The notes: generated from the letters alone by a model not told the origin. A stretch of DNA of 64,000 nucleotides from Mycolicibacterium helvum (GCF_010731895.1 NZ_AP022596.1:3162001-3226000), one strand, 5' to 3'. Positions 42,035-52,036 are shown, counted from the stretch's first letter. A program made the numbers and translations.

Positions 42035-42840
42035 CGGCCAGGATCGTCGAATCCACCCGCAGGCTGGGGGAGCAAACTGCGTTCTACGGCAACGCACTGG
42101 CCGCCACCGGAGAGGCCATCCGACGTTATCCGGCCGAAGTCTTGCGGCTGATCGCGGTCATGGGGATGGGCACCGGCGCACTGGCGGTCATCGGCGGCAC
42201 GGTGGTGATCGTCGGCTTCCTCACCCTGTCCACCGGCGCACTGATCGCCGTCCAGGGCTACAACACCCTGTCCAACGTCGGGATCGAGGCCCTCACCGGT
42301 TTCCTCGGCGCGTTCCTCAACGTCCGGTTCATCGCCCCGGCCACCGCAGGGGTGGCGCTGGCCGCGACCATCGGCGCCGGTGCCACAGCGCAGCTGGGCG
42401 CCATGCGCATCAATGAGGAGATCGACGCGCTGGAGGTGATGGGCATCCGCGCCGTCACCTATCTGGCGTCCACCCGCATCGTCGCGGGCATCATCGCGGT
42501 CGTTCCGATCTACACCGTCGCCGTCCTGATGTCGTTTCTGGCCACCAAGTTCGGCACGACGATCATCTACGGCCAGTCCCGCGGGGTCTACGACCACTAC
42601 TTCACGACGTTCCTGCACCCCACCGACCTGTTGTGGTCATTCGTCGAGGCACTGGCGATGGCCGCTGCGGTCATGGCGGTGCACACCTATTACGGCTATA
42701 CCGCCACCGGAGGCCCGGCGGGGGTGGGCGAAGCGGTCGGCCGTGCGGTGCGGACATCGATCACCGCGGGCGTTTTCATTCTGTTGACCATCACACTGTC
42801 CGTATACGGGCAGTCCGGCAATTTCCATCTGTCGGGGTAG
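42031..42840 (+). CDS. YrbE-B type Mce permease subunit (MlaE family)
   Basis: A 269-residue second permease subunit. It begins with ATG overlapping the previous stop. MlaE motif NEEIDALEVMGIRAV is at about residues 128-142, with hydrophobic helices around (for example LAVIGGTVVIVGFLTL) and a C-terminal VFILLTITLSVYG helix. With YrbE-A it forms the membrane channel of the Mce system that moves lipids or sterol-like compounds from the periplasm side to the cytoplasm. Confidence 0.93.
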   Translation: MTARIVESTRRLGEQTAFYGNALAATGEAIRRYPAEVLRLIAVMGMGTGALAVIGGTVVIVGFLTLSTGALIAVQGYNTLSNVGIEALTGFLGAFLNVRFIAPATAGVALAATIGAGATAQLGAMRINEEIDALEVMGIRAVTYLASTRIVAGIIAVVPIYTVAVLMSFLATKFGTTIIYGQSRGVYDHYFTTFLHPTDLLWSFVEALAMAAAVMAVHTYYGYTATGGPAGVGEAVGRAVRTSITAGVFILLTITLSVYGQSGNFHLSG

Positions 42841-42842
42841 CG

Positions 42843-44186
42843 GTGGCGAATTCATCTCGGCGGGCCAAGATCGACCCGATCTGGTGGGCACCCGTGCTGA
42901 TTCTGGTGATCGCGGCGTTGACCACGTTGACGGCGCTGCTGTTCACCGGCACGTTGCGGAAAACCATTCCGCTGACGCTGATTTCGGACCGGGTCGGGCT
43001 GGTCATGGAGGACGGCGCGAAGGTCAAGCTGCGCGGTGTACAGATCGGTGAGGTGTCTGGAGTCGGAACGAAACGTGGGGCGAACGGCGTCACTCTGTCC
43101 ACGCTGAACCTGAAGATCGACCCGGGGCCGTTCCAATACCTGCCGAGCAACGTCGAGGCCGAGATCAAGTCCAGCACCGCCTTTGGCGCCAAGTATGTCG
43201 ACCTCATCGTCCCGTCGGACGGCGCCGGGTCGCTGAAACCCGGCGCAGTGGTGCGCTCCCGCAATGTGACAGTCGAGGTCAACACCGTCTTCGAGAACCT
43301 GCAATCCGTGGTGCATTCGCTCGACCCGGCCAAGCTGAACGCGGTGCTGTCAGCGGTGGCCGAATCCGTTCGCGGCAAGGGCGATCGGATCGGTCAGGCC
43401 ATCACCGCCGCAAACACTGTGTTGCTCGCTGTCAACCCGAGAATGCCCACCGTGCAACGGGACTGGCAGCTGTTCGGGAAGACCGCTCAGGCGTATTCGG
43501 ATGCCGCACAGGATATCCTGGGGATTCTGGACAACTTCACCACCACCAGCGCGACGATCACCGCGGGAGCAGGTGCGCTGGATAACCTGCTGTTGTCCGC
43601 GGTCGGCTTCTCCCAATCGGGGATCAACACGATCGGAACCAACCAGCCCAACCTGGTGCGCGCAATGAACATCCTCGACCCGACCACCGCCCTGTTCATG
43701 AAGTACTCGCCGACCTATACCTGCCTGTTTCAGGGCGCCCAATGGTTCCTCGAGAACGGCGGACGAGAGGCGTTGGGCGGCAACGGGAAATCGGTGATCA
43801 TGGATGCGGCGTTGCTGGCCGGTGACGACCCCTACCGTTATCCCGACAATCTGCCGATCGTCAACGCCAAGGGTGGCCCCGGCGGGAAGCCGAGCTGCGG
43901 TTCGCTGCCCGACGCCAGCAAGAACTTCCCGGTCAAGTATCTGGTCACCGACACCGGCTTCGGTACCGGCCTGGACGTGCGGCCCAACCCGGGCATCGGA
44001 TTCCCCGGCTTCGCCAACTACTTCCCGGTCACCAAGGGCGTACCTGACGACCCGAAGATCCGGTATCCGGGCGGTCCGGCTCCGGGCCCCTGGCCGGTCT
44101 ACCCAGGACAACCGGCCTACGGCGCACCCGAATACGCGCCGGACGGCACTCCGCTGAGCCCGCCGCCGCCCGGGGGCCAGCCATGA
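42843..44186 (+). CDS. MceA family protein
   Basis: A 447-residue Mce subunit. It has one N-terminal membrane anchor (about 14-36, WWAPVLILVIAALTTLTALLF), then an MlaD/MCE beta-barrel domain (about 40-120, with RVGLVMEDGAKVKLRGVQIG), a long helical region, and a Pro/Gly-rich tail ending PPPPGGQP. Six such proteins (A-F) are thought to build the tunnel that carries lipid across the cell envelope. GTG start two bases after the yrbE-B stop. The subfamily (mce1-mce7) cannot be assigned by eye. Confidence 0.92.
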   Translation: MANSSRRAKIDPIWWAPVLILVIAALTTLTALLFTGTLRKTIPLTLISDRVGLVMEDGAKVKLRGVQIGEVSGVGTKRGANGVTLSTLNLKIDPGPFQYLPSNVEAEIKSSTAFGAKYVDLIVPSDGAGSLKPGAVVRSRNVTVEVNTVFENLQSVVHSLDPAKLNAVLSAVAESVRGKGDRIGQAITAANTVLLAVNPRMPTVQRDWQLFGKTAQAYSDAAQDILGILDNFTTTSATITAGAGALDNLLLSAVGFSQSGINTIGTNQPNLVRAMNILDPTTALFMKYSPTYTCLFQGAQWFLENGGREALGGNGKSVIMDAALLAGDDPYRYPDNLPIVNAKGGPGGKPSCGSLPDASKNFPVKYLVTDTGFGTGLDVRPNPGIGFPGFANYFPVTKGVPDDPKIRYPGGPAPGPWPVYPGQPAYGAPEYAPDGTPLSPPPPGGQP

Positions 44187-45211
44187 GATCCCGGACTATC
44201 CGCTCGGTCATCCGGGTGGCGCTCTTCACCGCGATGTGCCTGCTGTTCACGTTCATTCTTGTGACGGTGTTCGGGCAATTCAGGTTCGACTCCCGCGCTG
44301 CATACAGCGCGGTGTTCACCAACGTGTCAGGCCTCAAGGGCGGCAACTTCGTTCGCATCGCCGGCGTCGAAGTCGGCAAGGTCACCGACATGACCCTGCA
44401 CAAAGACGGCACGGTCACCGTGGACTTCGCCATCGATAAAGGCCTGCAACTCACCGAGGGCACCCGCGCGGTGGTGCGCTACGAGAACCTGATCGGCGAC
44501 CGGTACCTGTCCCTGGAAGAGGGCGCGGGATCGGTGCGCAAACTCGTACCGGGCCAGACCATTCCGCTCGCGCGCACGTCGCCGGCACTTGATGTCGACG
44601 CACTGATCGGGGGGTTCCGGCCGCTGTTCCGCGCGCTGGACCCCGACCAGGTCAATGCGCTGTCCGGTGAACTGCTGCGGGTGTTCCAGGGGCAGGGCGG
44701 CACCATCTCATCGGTGCTCGCCCAGACCTCCGCGCTGACCACGACGCTGGCCGGGCGGGACCAGCTGATCGGCGAGGTCATCACCAACCTCAACACCGTG
44801 CTGGGCACCTTCGCCGCCCGCGACGACCAGTTCTCCACCGGCCTGGACAAGCTGTCCCACTTGGTCCAGGGCCTGGCCGATCGCCGAACCGACATCGGCA
44901 ACGGCGTGGCCTACATCAACGCCGCGGCGGGGTCGGTCGCCGACCTGCTGACCGCCGCGCGACAACCGATCAAGGACACCGTGGTGCAGACCGACCGGTT
45001 CGCCGGCCAGGTGATGGCCGACCACGACTACGTCGATGATCTGGTCAAGACGCTGCCCGACGCCTACCAGGTGCTGTCCCGCAACGGCCTGTACGGCGAC
45101 TACTTCGGCTTCTACCTCTGCGATGCCATCCTCAAGGTCAACGGCAAGGGCGGCCAACCCGTCTACGTCAAACTCGCGGGCCAGGACACGGGACGGTGCA
45201 CACCCAAATGA
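44183..45211 (+). CDS. MceB family protein
   Basis: A 342-residue Mce subunit with an N-terminal hydrophobic anchor (about 10-30), the MCE domain (VFTNVSGLKGGNFVRIAGVE then GKVTDM, about 44-70) and a helical tunnel region. Two cysteines near the C-terminus (FYLCDAIL; GRCTPK) are typical of MceB. ATG start overlaps the MceA stop (ATGA). Confidence 0.92.
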   Translation: MRSRTIRSVIRVALFTAMCLLFTFILVTVFGQFRFDSRAAYSAVFTNVSGLKGGNFVRIAGVEVGKVTDMTLHKDGTVTVDFAIDKGLQLTEGTRAVVRYENLIGDRYLSLEEGAGSVRKLVPGQTIPLARTSPALDVDALIGGFRPLFRALDPDQVNALSGELLRVFQGQGGTISSVLAQTSALTTTLAGRDQLIGEVITNLNTVLGTFAARDDQFSTGLDKLSHLVQGLADRRTDIGNGVAYINAAAGSVADLLTAARQPIKDTVVQTDRFAGQVMADHDYVDDLVKTLPDAYQVLSRNGLYGDYFGFYLCDAILKVNGKGGQPVYVKLAGQDTGRCTPK

Positions 45212-46539
45212 CGCGAATCAGCCTCAAGCGCCCGAATATCAAGCCACTGGCCGAACGTAATCGGTTGACGGTGGGCATCGTCGGTGTCCTTGTCATTGCC
45301 GCGCTGGTGGTCGCGGTCTTTTCTTACGACAAGATCCCGTTCATCAAGGGAACCAGCGACTACTCCGCGTACTTCGCCGAGGCGGGCGGCATCAAGACCG
45401 GCAGCGACGTGCGGGTGTCCGGGCTCGGCGTGGGCCGGGTCTCCGACATCAAGCTGCAGGGCGCCAAGGTGCTGGTGGATTTCACCGTGCGCGACGGTGT
45501 CGAGCTGGGCGATCGCACCGAGGCCGCGATCAAGACCGAAACCGTGCTCGGCACCAAGTATCTGGAGCTGACGCCACGGGGCGACGGGTCGCTGGCCGGT
45601 CCCATTCCGTTGGAACGCACCAAATCTCCCTACGATCTCACGGACGCCCTGGGTGACCTCACGACGACCATCAGCGGCCTGGACACCACGCAGTTGTCGT
45701 CGGCGCTGACCACATTGGCCGACACCTTCAAGGACACCCCGCCCGATCTGAAACTCGCCCTGGAGGGTGTCGCCCGCTTCTCCGACACGCTCAACACTCG
45801 CGATGCCAAGCTGCGTGACCTGCTGGCAAACGCCAACAAAGTCACCGCGGTGCTGGCCAAGCGCAGTGACCAGATCGCCCAGCTGGTCGCGAACGCCAAC
45901 GCATTGCTGGCCGAGCTTCTGGCACAGCGTAATTCGGTCGATGCATTGATGGGCAACCTGAGCGCGGTGTCCGCGCAGATCTCCGGCCTCGTCAACGACA
46001 ACCGGACCCAGCTCAAACCCGCCGTCGACAAGCTCAACGGGGTGCTCGGTATCCTGGACAACCGCAAGCAGGAACTGCAGCGGACCCTGTACTTGTTGCG
46101 GCGCTATGCGATGTCGTTCGGTGAAGTGCTCGGCTCGGGACCGTTCTTCAAAGCCTCGCTGGTCAACCTGGCGCCCGGCCAATTTTCTCAGCCGTTCATC
46201 GATGCGGCGTTCTCCGACCTGGGGCTGGACCCCAATACGTTGCTACCGTCGCAACTGGTCGACCCCGGTGTCGGCCAGCCGGCAACCCCACCGCTGCCGG
46301 TGCCGTTCCCTCGAACCGGGCAGGGCGGGGAACCGAATCTGACGCTGCCCGAAGCAATCACAGGTAACCAGGATCCGAACCTCCCAGCGCAGTTCCCCGG
46401 CCGCTATCCCTACCGCGAGCCGTTGCCTGCACCGCCGCCGGGCGGCCCACCGCCTGGGCCGCCGGCGCTAGCACCCGCGCCCGGTGAACTGCCGCCGCCG
46501 TCCATTCCGCCGGTGCCCCCGGCCGCCGGAGGGAATTGA
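45208..46539 (+). CDS. MceC family protein
   Basis: A 443-residue Mce subunit. N-terminal anchor VGIVGVLVIAALVVAVFSY, MCE domain AYFAEAGGIKTGSDVRVSGL, long heptad-rich helices (about 130-290) and a Pro-rich C-terminal tail of some 60 residues. The ATG at 45208 overlaps the MceB stop; an ATG four codons earlier is possible but less likely. Part of the envelope-spanning lipid importer. Confidence 0.92.
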   Translation: MTRISLKRPNIKPLAERNRLTVGIVGVLVIAALVVAVFSYDKIPFIKGTSDYSAYFAEAGGIKTGSDVRVSGLGVGRVSDIKLQGAKVLVDFTVRDGVELGDRTEAAIKTETVLGTKYLELTPRGDGSLAGPIPLERTKSPYDLTDALGDLTTTISGLDTTQLSSALTTLADTFKDTPPDLKLALEGVARFSDTLNTRDAKLRDLLANANKVTAVLAKRSDQIAQLVANANALLAELLAQRNSVDALMGNLSAVSAQISGLVNDNRTQLKPAVDKLNGVLGILDNRKQELQRTLYLLRRYAMSFGEVLGSGPFFKASLVNLAPGQFSQPFIDAAFSDLGLDPNTLLPSQLVDPGVGQPATPPLPVPFPRTGQGGEPNLTLPEAITGNQDPNLPAQFPGRYPYREPLPAPPPGGPPPGPPALAPAPGELPPPSIPPVPPAAGGN

Positions 46540-46541
46540 CG

Positions 46542-47828
46542 ATGCTGAACCGATATCGGCGCTTCACCCAGATCGTCACCGGGATCAGCCTCGTGGTCAT
46601 GCTCGCCGTCGCGATCGTTGTCGTCGCCACCCCGTGGGGGCGCCACGTCGCGCGCAATACCTATGTCGCCTACTTCTCCAATACCAACGGCCTCTACACC
46701 GGCGACGAGATCCGCATCCTCGGAGTGGCTGTTGGGACAGTGGATAAGATTGAACCGCAACCGAGTTCGGCGAAGGTCACGTTCTCCGTCGATAGCCAGT
46801 ACCAGGTGCCCGCCGCCGCCAAGGCAGCGATCCTGTCGCCGTCGCTGGTCTCGGCGCGGGCGATCCAACTGATTCCGGCCTACTCCGGCGGGCCGACGCT
46901 GGCCGACGGCGCGAGTATCCCGATCGAGCGCACCGCGGTTCCCATCGAGTGGGACGACCTGCGCAGGCAGCTGGAAAAGCTGACCGACACACTGCAACCC
47001 ACCACCCCAGGTGGAGTGAGCTCGCTGGGTGAATTCATCAACACGACCGCCGACAACCTGCGCGCGCAGGGCGAGACCGCCCGCGACACGGTCATCAAGC
47101 TATCGGCGGCCGCCTCCGCGCTGGGCGACCACGCCACGGACATCTTCAGCACAGTGCGCAACCTGCAGTTGCTGGTGTCGGCGCTGGCGTCCAGTAGCGA
47201 TCTGCTCGCCTCGTTCAACACCAATCTGGCCGACGTCACCACCGTGCTGTCCAACTCTCCCAACGAGATCGCCAACGCCACCCACGGCCTCGACGGCGCG
47301 GTCAACGATCTGCGCGGCTTCGTCGCCGAGAACAGGGAAGGCCTCGGGGTGACCTTCGATCACCTCAACGCGATCACCACCGCACTCAACGACAGCCGCG
47401 GCGATATCAAGCAGGCCCTGCACATCGCACCGACGGTCTTCTCCAACTTCACCAACATCTATCAGCCGGCCCAGAGCGCCATCACCGGGATCCTGGCCCC
47501 GGTGAATTTCGCCGATACGGTCCAATTCATCTGCAGCTCAATTCAAGCCGCGGCACGCGAAGGCGCTGAGCAGTCTGCCAAGTTGTGCACGCAGTACCTG
47601 GCGCCGATCATCAAGAATCGGCAGTACAACTACCCGCCGCTCGGAATCAACCCCTTCGTCGGTACGGTCGCGCGCCCCAACGAGATCACCTACAGCGAAG
47701 ACCGGCTCAACCCGCACCTGCCGCCGGCTGCGCCTGTACCGCCCGCCGGTGCTACGGGCGCACTGGCCACCTCAACCGATCCGAGTCAGGGGCTCGCAGG
47801 CCTGATGGTGCCGGGCGGCCAACCATGA
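46542..47828 (+). CDS. MceD family protein
   Basis: A 428-residue Mce subunit. Anchor VVMLAVAIVVVATPWG, MCE domain YFSNTNGLYTGDEIRILGVA, helical region and a short Pro/Ala-rich tail. The ATG at 46542 follows GGAGGG at good spacing; a TTG six bases upstream overlapping the MceC stop is the alternative. Overlaps MceE by ATGA. Confidence 0.92.
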   Translation: MLNRYRRFTQIVTGISLVVMLAVAIVVVATPWGRHVARNTYVAYFSNTNGLYTGDEIRILGVAVGTVDKIEPQPSSAKVTFSVDSQYQVPAAAKAAILSPSLVSARAIQLIPAYSGGPTLADGASIPIERTAVPIEWDDLRRQLEKLTDTLQPTTPGGVSSLGEFINTTADNLRAQGETARDTVIKLSAAASALGDHATDIFSTVRNLQLLVSALASSSDLLASFNTNLADVTTVLSNSPNEIANATHGLDGAVNDLRGFVAENREGLGVTFDHLNAITTALNDSRGDIKQALHIAPTVFSNFTNIYQPAQSAITGILAPVNFADTVQFICSSIQAAAREGAEQSAKLCTQYLAPIIKNRQYNYPPLGINPFVGTVARPNEITYSEDRLNPHLPPAAPVPPAGATGALATSTDPSQGLAGLMVPGGQP

Positions 47829-48946
47829 AGCGGCTAGTGGCTTTCGTGCTCGGTGTCGCGTGCCTGTCGGCGGTCCCGGGATGCCAATGGCGAGGGCTGA
47901 ATTCGCTGAGCCTGCCAGGCACCACGGGCACGGGGCCTGGCTCTTACACAATTGCGGCGCAGCTGCCCGACGTGGTGACCATCCAGCAGAACACCCGGGT
48001 GCGGGTCGCCGACGTCAACGTCGGCAACGTCACCAAGATCGAAGTCCAGGACTGGCACGCCCTGGTGACGATGCGCATCGACGGCGACGTCCACCTGCCG
48101 GCCAACAGCACCGCCAAGGTTGGACAGACCAGCCTGCTTGGCTCGATGCACATCGAATTGGCCCCTCCCAGCGACGAACCACCCCAGGGGCAGCTCAAGG
48201 ACGGCTCGCTGATTCCGCTGTCGAAGGCCAGCACCTATCCGACCACCGAGCAGACGCTGGCCTCGGTGTCGGTGCTGCTCAACGGTGGCGGGCTGGGCCA
48301 GCTGCAGGAGATCAACCAGGCCTTCGCCACCGCGTTGTCCGGCCGCGAGAATGATATGAAAAGCCTGCTGACTCAGCTGGATACGTTCATCGACCAGCTC
48401 AACGCCCAGACCGACGACATCATCACCGCCACCGAACGGCTCAACAACCTGGCCGGGCAGGTCGCCGCCAAGGATGCCACCGTGGACAAGGCACTCACCA
48501 CGATCCCGCAAGCGCTTGCGGTGCTGTCTGATTCGCGTACCAAGCTCGCCAACGCGATCGACGCGCTGGGCAAGTTCGGTGCCATCGCCGCCGACACCGT
48601 CCACCAGACCAAGCAGTCGCTGGTGGACAACCTGCGCAATATCGCCCCCGTCCTGCGCGAGCTGGCCAACGCCGGGCCGGCGCTGACCAGAGGGCTGGAC
48701 TTCCTGTCCACCTATCCGTGGGTGAAAAGCACTATCCCCAACTGGTTTCGGGGTGACTTCGCCAACATCACCTTGGTCATCGACCTCACTCTGAGCCGCA
48801 TCGACAGCAGCCTTTTCACCGGCACCAGGTGGGAGGGCAACCTGACCGAACTCGAAATGCAGTGGGGCCGCACCATCGGCCAGATGCCGAGTCCGTACAC
48901 CGCGGTCAATCCGTTGATCGTGCCCTACCATTTCGGCGGGTACTGA
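47825..48946 (+). CDS. MceE family lipoprotein
   Basis: A 373-residue Mce subunit with a lipoprotein signal peptide: KR, a hydrophobic core LVAFVLGVACLSA, then VPGC with Cys20 as the likely lipidated residue. This is the usual property of MceE (LprK-type) proteins. The MCE domain follows (TIQQNTRVRVADVNVGNVTK, about 53-72), then helical repeats. It would anchor the tunnel complex in the outer leaflet of the plasma membrane. Confidence 0.92.
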   Translation: MKRLVAFVLGVACLSAVPGCQWRGLNSLSLPGTTGTGPGSYTIAAQLPDVVTIQQNTRVRVADVNVGNVTKIEVQDWHALVTMRIDGDVHLPANSTAKVGQTSLLGSMHIELAPPSDEPPQGQLKDGSLIPLSKASTYPTTEQTLASVSVLLNGGGLGQLQEINQAFATALSGRENDMKSLLTQLDTFIDQLNAQTDDIITATERLNNLAGQVAAKDATVDKALTTIPQALAVLSDSRTKLANAIDALGKFGAIAADTVHQTKQSLVDNLRNIAPVLRELANAGPALTRGLDFLSTYPWVKSTIPNWFRGDFANITLVIDLTLSRIDSSLFTGTRWEGNLTELEMQWGRTIGQMPSPYTAVNPLIVPYHFGGY

Positions 48947-48947
48947 G

Positions 48948-50405
48948 ATGCTGCGGCTGTCACGACAGGTCTGGACTCAGCTGGCGATCCTGGGTGCCGT
49001 CACCCTCATCTCCGTCGGGGTGATGGCCTTCGGGTTCATCCACCTGCCGGCGTTGTTCGGGATCGGGCGCTACCACGTCACCGTGGAGTTACCCGCCTCG
49101 GCCGGGCTGTACCCGACGTCGGTGGTGACCTATCGCGGCACCGAGGTCGGCCGGGTCGAATCGATCGACGTCACCCGAACCGGGGTTCGCGCAGTCTTGA
49201 AACTGGACTCGGGCCAACCGATTCCCATGCCCGTCACCGCGGCGGTACACAGCCGCTCGGCGGTCGGCGAACAGTTCCTGGAACTGACCCCGCAACCCGG
49301 CGCAAGCGCGAAACTGCGCGATGGCGATGTGATTCCCGCCGCCGTGGTCCAGACCCCGCCCGACATCGGCCGCCTGCTCGACGCGACCAATACAGCGCTG
49401 CAAGCGATCCCGCAGGACAACCTGCGCACCGTCGTCGACGAGGCGGCCACCGCCGTCGGCGGGCTGGGACCAGAACTGTCCCGCATCGTCGACGGATCCA
49501 CGGCACTGGCCATCGAGGGTGGTGAGGCCGTCGGCCCGCTGACTCAGCTGATCGACCAGTCTCCGCCGGTGCTGAATTCCCAGGTGCAGACCTCTGATTC
49601 GATCGCCGCGTGGGCCGCGCACATGGCCTCGATCACCGGGCAGTTCAAGGCTCAGGACCGTGCGTTGGCCGACCTGCTCAACACCGGCGCCCCCGCGCTC
49701 GAGGAGGGCAGGGCACTGTTCGACCGGGTCGCGCCAGCCCTGCCGGTGCTGCTGGCGAACCTGGTGAGCCTCGGCGACATCGCGGTCACCTACCGCAACG
49801 ACATCGAACAGCTGCTGGTGCTGTTCCCCCAGGGCACCTCAGTGATGCAGGCGATCGCGGTGGCCGACTCCGGAGTCAAACAGCCCTACCGCGGTATCTA
49901 CCTCGACTTCAATCTGAACCTCAACCTGCCGCCCCCGTGCAACACCGGCTTCCTGCCCGTGCAGCAGCAGCGGTCACCGTCGGACGTCGACTACCCGGAA
50001 CGTCCCGCGGGCGACCTGTACTGCCGGATCCCACCGGACTCCGACATGAATGTCCGCGGTGTGCGCAATATTCCGTGTGAGAACAACCCAGCCAAGCGGG
50101 CCCCGACCATCGAGATGTGCGAAAGCAACGAGAACTACGTGCCGCTGAACGACGGCTTCAATTGGAAGGGCGACCCCAACGCGACGTTCTCGGGTCAAGG
50201 GGTGCCGCAGTATCCGCCGGGCGCCGACCCGCGGCTGCCGCCGCCCCAGGGCACCGGTACCGCGCCGCCGCCCGTGGCCTTCGTGCCGTACGACCCGGCC
50301 ACCGGTGACTACGTTGGCCCCGACGGCAAGCGCTACACCCAGGGCGACCTGGCTCACCCAGGGAACAAGACCTGGCAGTCGATGCTGGCGCCGCCGGGCT
50401 CGTAA
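48948..50405 (+). CDS. MceF family protein, last mce gene
   Basis: A 485-residue Mce subunit. N-terminal anchor LAILGAVTLISVGVMAFGF, MCE domain (ELPASAGLYPTSVVTYRGTE, about 47-66), helical region, then a Cys-containing C-terminal domain (PPCNTGF, DLYCRIP, IPCENN, EMCESN) and a Pro-rich tail. It starts one base after the MceE stop. No Mam (Mce-associated) genes follow, unlike several well-known mce operons; SRPBCC and racemase genes come next. Confidence 0.92.
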   Translation: MLRLSRQVWTQLAILGAVTLISVGVMAFGFIHLPALFGIGRYHVTVELPASAGLYPTSVVTYRGTEVGRVESIDVTRTGVRAVLKLDSGQPIPMPVTAAVHSRSAVGEQFLELTPQPGASAKLRDGDVIPAAVVQTPPDIGRLLDATNTALQAIPQDNLRTVVDEAATAVGGLGPELSRIVDGSTALAIEGGEAVGPLTQLIDQSPPVLNSQVQTSDSIAAWAAHMASITGQFKAQDRALADLLNTGAPALEEGRALFDRVAPALPVLLANLVSLGDIAVTYRNDIEQLLVLFPQGTSVMQAIAVADSGVKQPYRGIYLDFNLNLNLPPPCNTGFLPVQQQRSPSDVDYPERPAGDLYCRIPPDSDMNVRGVRNIPCENNPAKRAPTIEMCESNENYVPLNDGFNWKGDPNATFSGQGVPQYPPGADPRLPPPQGTGTAPPPVAFVPYDPATGDYVGPDGKRYTQGDLAHPGNKTWQSMLAPPGS

Positions 50406-50452
50406 CGGTCAATATCTTCCCCGGACGCCGCCCGCCTCGCTATGGTCACGCC

Positions 50453-50896
50453 ATGGCAGTCAAAGATTCCCGTGAGGTCGTGATCGAGGCAACCCCCGAC
50501 GAAATTCTGGATGTGATCGCCGACGTCGCGTCGACGCCGACGTGGTCGCCGCAGTATCAGAGTGCGGAGGTGCTGGAGGCCTACGACGACGGCAGACCGC
50601 ACAAGGTCAAGATGAAGATCAAGGCGGCGGGGCTGACCGACGAGCAGATCGTCGAATACACCTGGGCCGACAACGTGGTGAGCTGGACGCTGGTCAAGGC
50701 CGGTCAATTGCGGTCGCAGGATGCAAAATACACACTGACCCCCGACGGCGACACGACCAAGCTGCGTTTCGATCTGTCCATCGATTTGGCTGTACCGCTG
50801 CCCGGCTTCGTCGTCAAGCGCACCATCAAGGGCGCGATGGAAACCGCCACCGACGGGCTGCGCAAGCAGGTGCTGAAGGTCCAAAAGGGCGGCTGA
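50453..50896 (+). CDS. SRPBCC (START-like) family protein
   Basis: A 147-residue lipid-binding-fold protein: VVIEATPDEILDVIADVAST at the N-terminus, TPTWSPQYQSAEVLEAYDDG, and the long C-terminal helix KRTIKGAMETATDGLRKQVL. It resembles the second SRPBCC gene at 52037 on the other side of the racemase, so they are paralogues. Probable binder or carrier of a hydrophobic acyl compound. Starts 48 bases after the mce operon and has homologues in the same order beside the M. tuberculosis racemase gene (from memory). Confidence 0.85.
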   Translation: MAVKDSREVVIEATPDEILDVIADVASTPTWSPQYQSAEVLEAYDDGRPHKVKMKIKAAGLTDEQIVEYTWADNVVSWTLVKAGQLRSQDAKYTLTPDGDTTKLRFDLSIDLAVPLPGFVVKRTIKGAMETATDGLRKQVLKVQKGG

Positions 50897-50910
50897 GTTA
50901 CCTTACGGCT

Positions 50911-51990
50911 GTGACGAATACCGGACCCCTGGCCGGGGTGAGAGTGATCGAGCTCGGCGGGATCGGCCCGGGGCCGCACGCCGGTATGATCCTCGCCGAC
51001 CTTGGCGCGGACGTGGTGCGGGTGCGCAGGCCCGGTGGGCTCGTGATGCCCGCGGAGAACGTCGACCTCCTGCACCGCGGGAAGCGGGTGGTCGATCTCG
51101 ACGTCAAATCCGAACCTGGGGTGCTGCTCGACCTGGCGGCGAAAGCCGATGTCCTGCTGGACTGCTTTCGGCCCGGCACTTGTGAACGCCTGGGCATCGG
51201 ACCCGACGACTGTGCGGCGGTCAATCCCCGGCTGATCTTCGCCCGCATCACTGGCTGGGGGCAGGACGGTCCGCTGGCGTCGACCGCGGGCCACGACATC
51301 AATTATCTGTCGCAGACCGGTGCGCTGAGTGCGATCGGATACCGGGACCGTCCGCCGGTCGCGCCGCTGAACCTCGTCGCCGATTTCGGTGGCGGCTCGA
51401 TGCTGGTGCTGCTCGGCATCGTCGCCGCCCTCTACGAGCGGGAGAAGTCCGGCCAGGGCCAGGTGATCGACGCCGCGATGGTCGACGGGGTCAGCATCCT
51501 GTCGCAGATGATGTGGACCATGAAGGCGACCGGCTCGCTGAAGGATCAGCGCGAGTCGTTCCTGCTCGACGGCGGGGCGCCCTACTACCGGACCTACTCA
51601 ACCGCCGACGGCGGGTTCATGGCCGTCGGTGCGATCGAACCGCAGTTCTTCGCCCAGTTGCTGGCAGGACTGCAGTTGTCGGCCGACGAGGTGCCCAACC
51701 AGTTCGACGTCGCCCGCTATCCCGAGATGCGAGAGCGATTCACGTCGGTCTTCGCCAGCAAGACCCGCGACGAGTGGACGGCGATCTTCGCCGGCACCGA
51801 CGCGTGCGTTACGCCCGTGCTGAGCTGGACCGAGGCTGCCTCGAACGAACACCTCTTGGCGCGCCGAACGGTCATCGATGTCGACGGCACCGAGCAGGCC
51901 GCGCCCGCGCCGCGGTTTTCCCGCAGCGTCGCCGGCGCGGTCGGTCCGCCGCCGCAGGAAACCACGCCGCTGACCGAGATCGGCTGGTAA
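50911..51990 (+). CDS. far: Alpha-methylacyl-CoA racemase (CaiB/BaiF family)
   Basis: A 359-residue enzyme that interconverts (R)- and (S)-2-methylacyl-CoA, needed before beta-oxidation of branched chains such as sterol side chains. The catalytic set of mycobacterial racemase aligns with a constant offset of two: His128 (AGHDINY), Asp158 (VADFGGG) and Glu243 (GAIEPQF). The N-terminal GVRVIELGGIGPGPHAGMIL is typical. GTG start at 50911. Flanked by two SRPBCC genes and followed by dapC, as around the Far gene of M. tuberculosis; the symbol rests on that resemblance. Confidence 0.88.
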   Translation: MTNTGPLAGVRVIELGGIGPGPHAGMILADLGADVVRVRRPGGLVMPAENVDLLHRGKRVVDLDVKSEPGVLLDLAAKADVLLDCFRPGTCERLGIGPDDCAAVNPRLIFARITGWGQDGPLASTAGHDINYLSQTGALSAIGYRDRPPVAPLNLVADFGGGSMLVLLGIVAALYEREKSGQGQVIDAAMVDGVSILSQMMWTMKATGSLKDQRESFLLDGGAPYYRTYSTADGGFMAVGAIEPQFFAQLLAGLQLSADEVPNQFDVARYPEMRERFTSVFASKTRDEWTAIFAGTDACVTPVLSWTEAASNEHLLARRTVIDVDGTEQAAPAPRFSRSVAGAVGPPPQETTPLTEIGW

Positions 51991-52036
51991 TCGGCGAACT
52001 GAGCCAAAGCCGACCCAGCGCGACGCTTCGGTAGTT

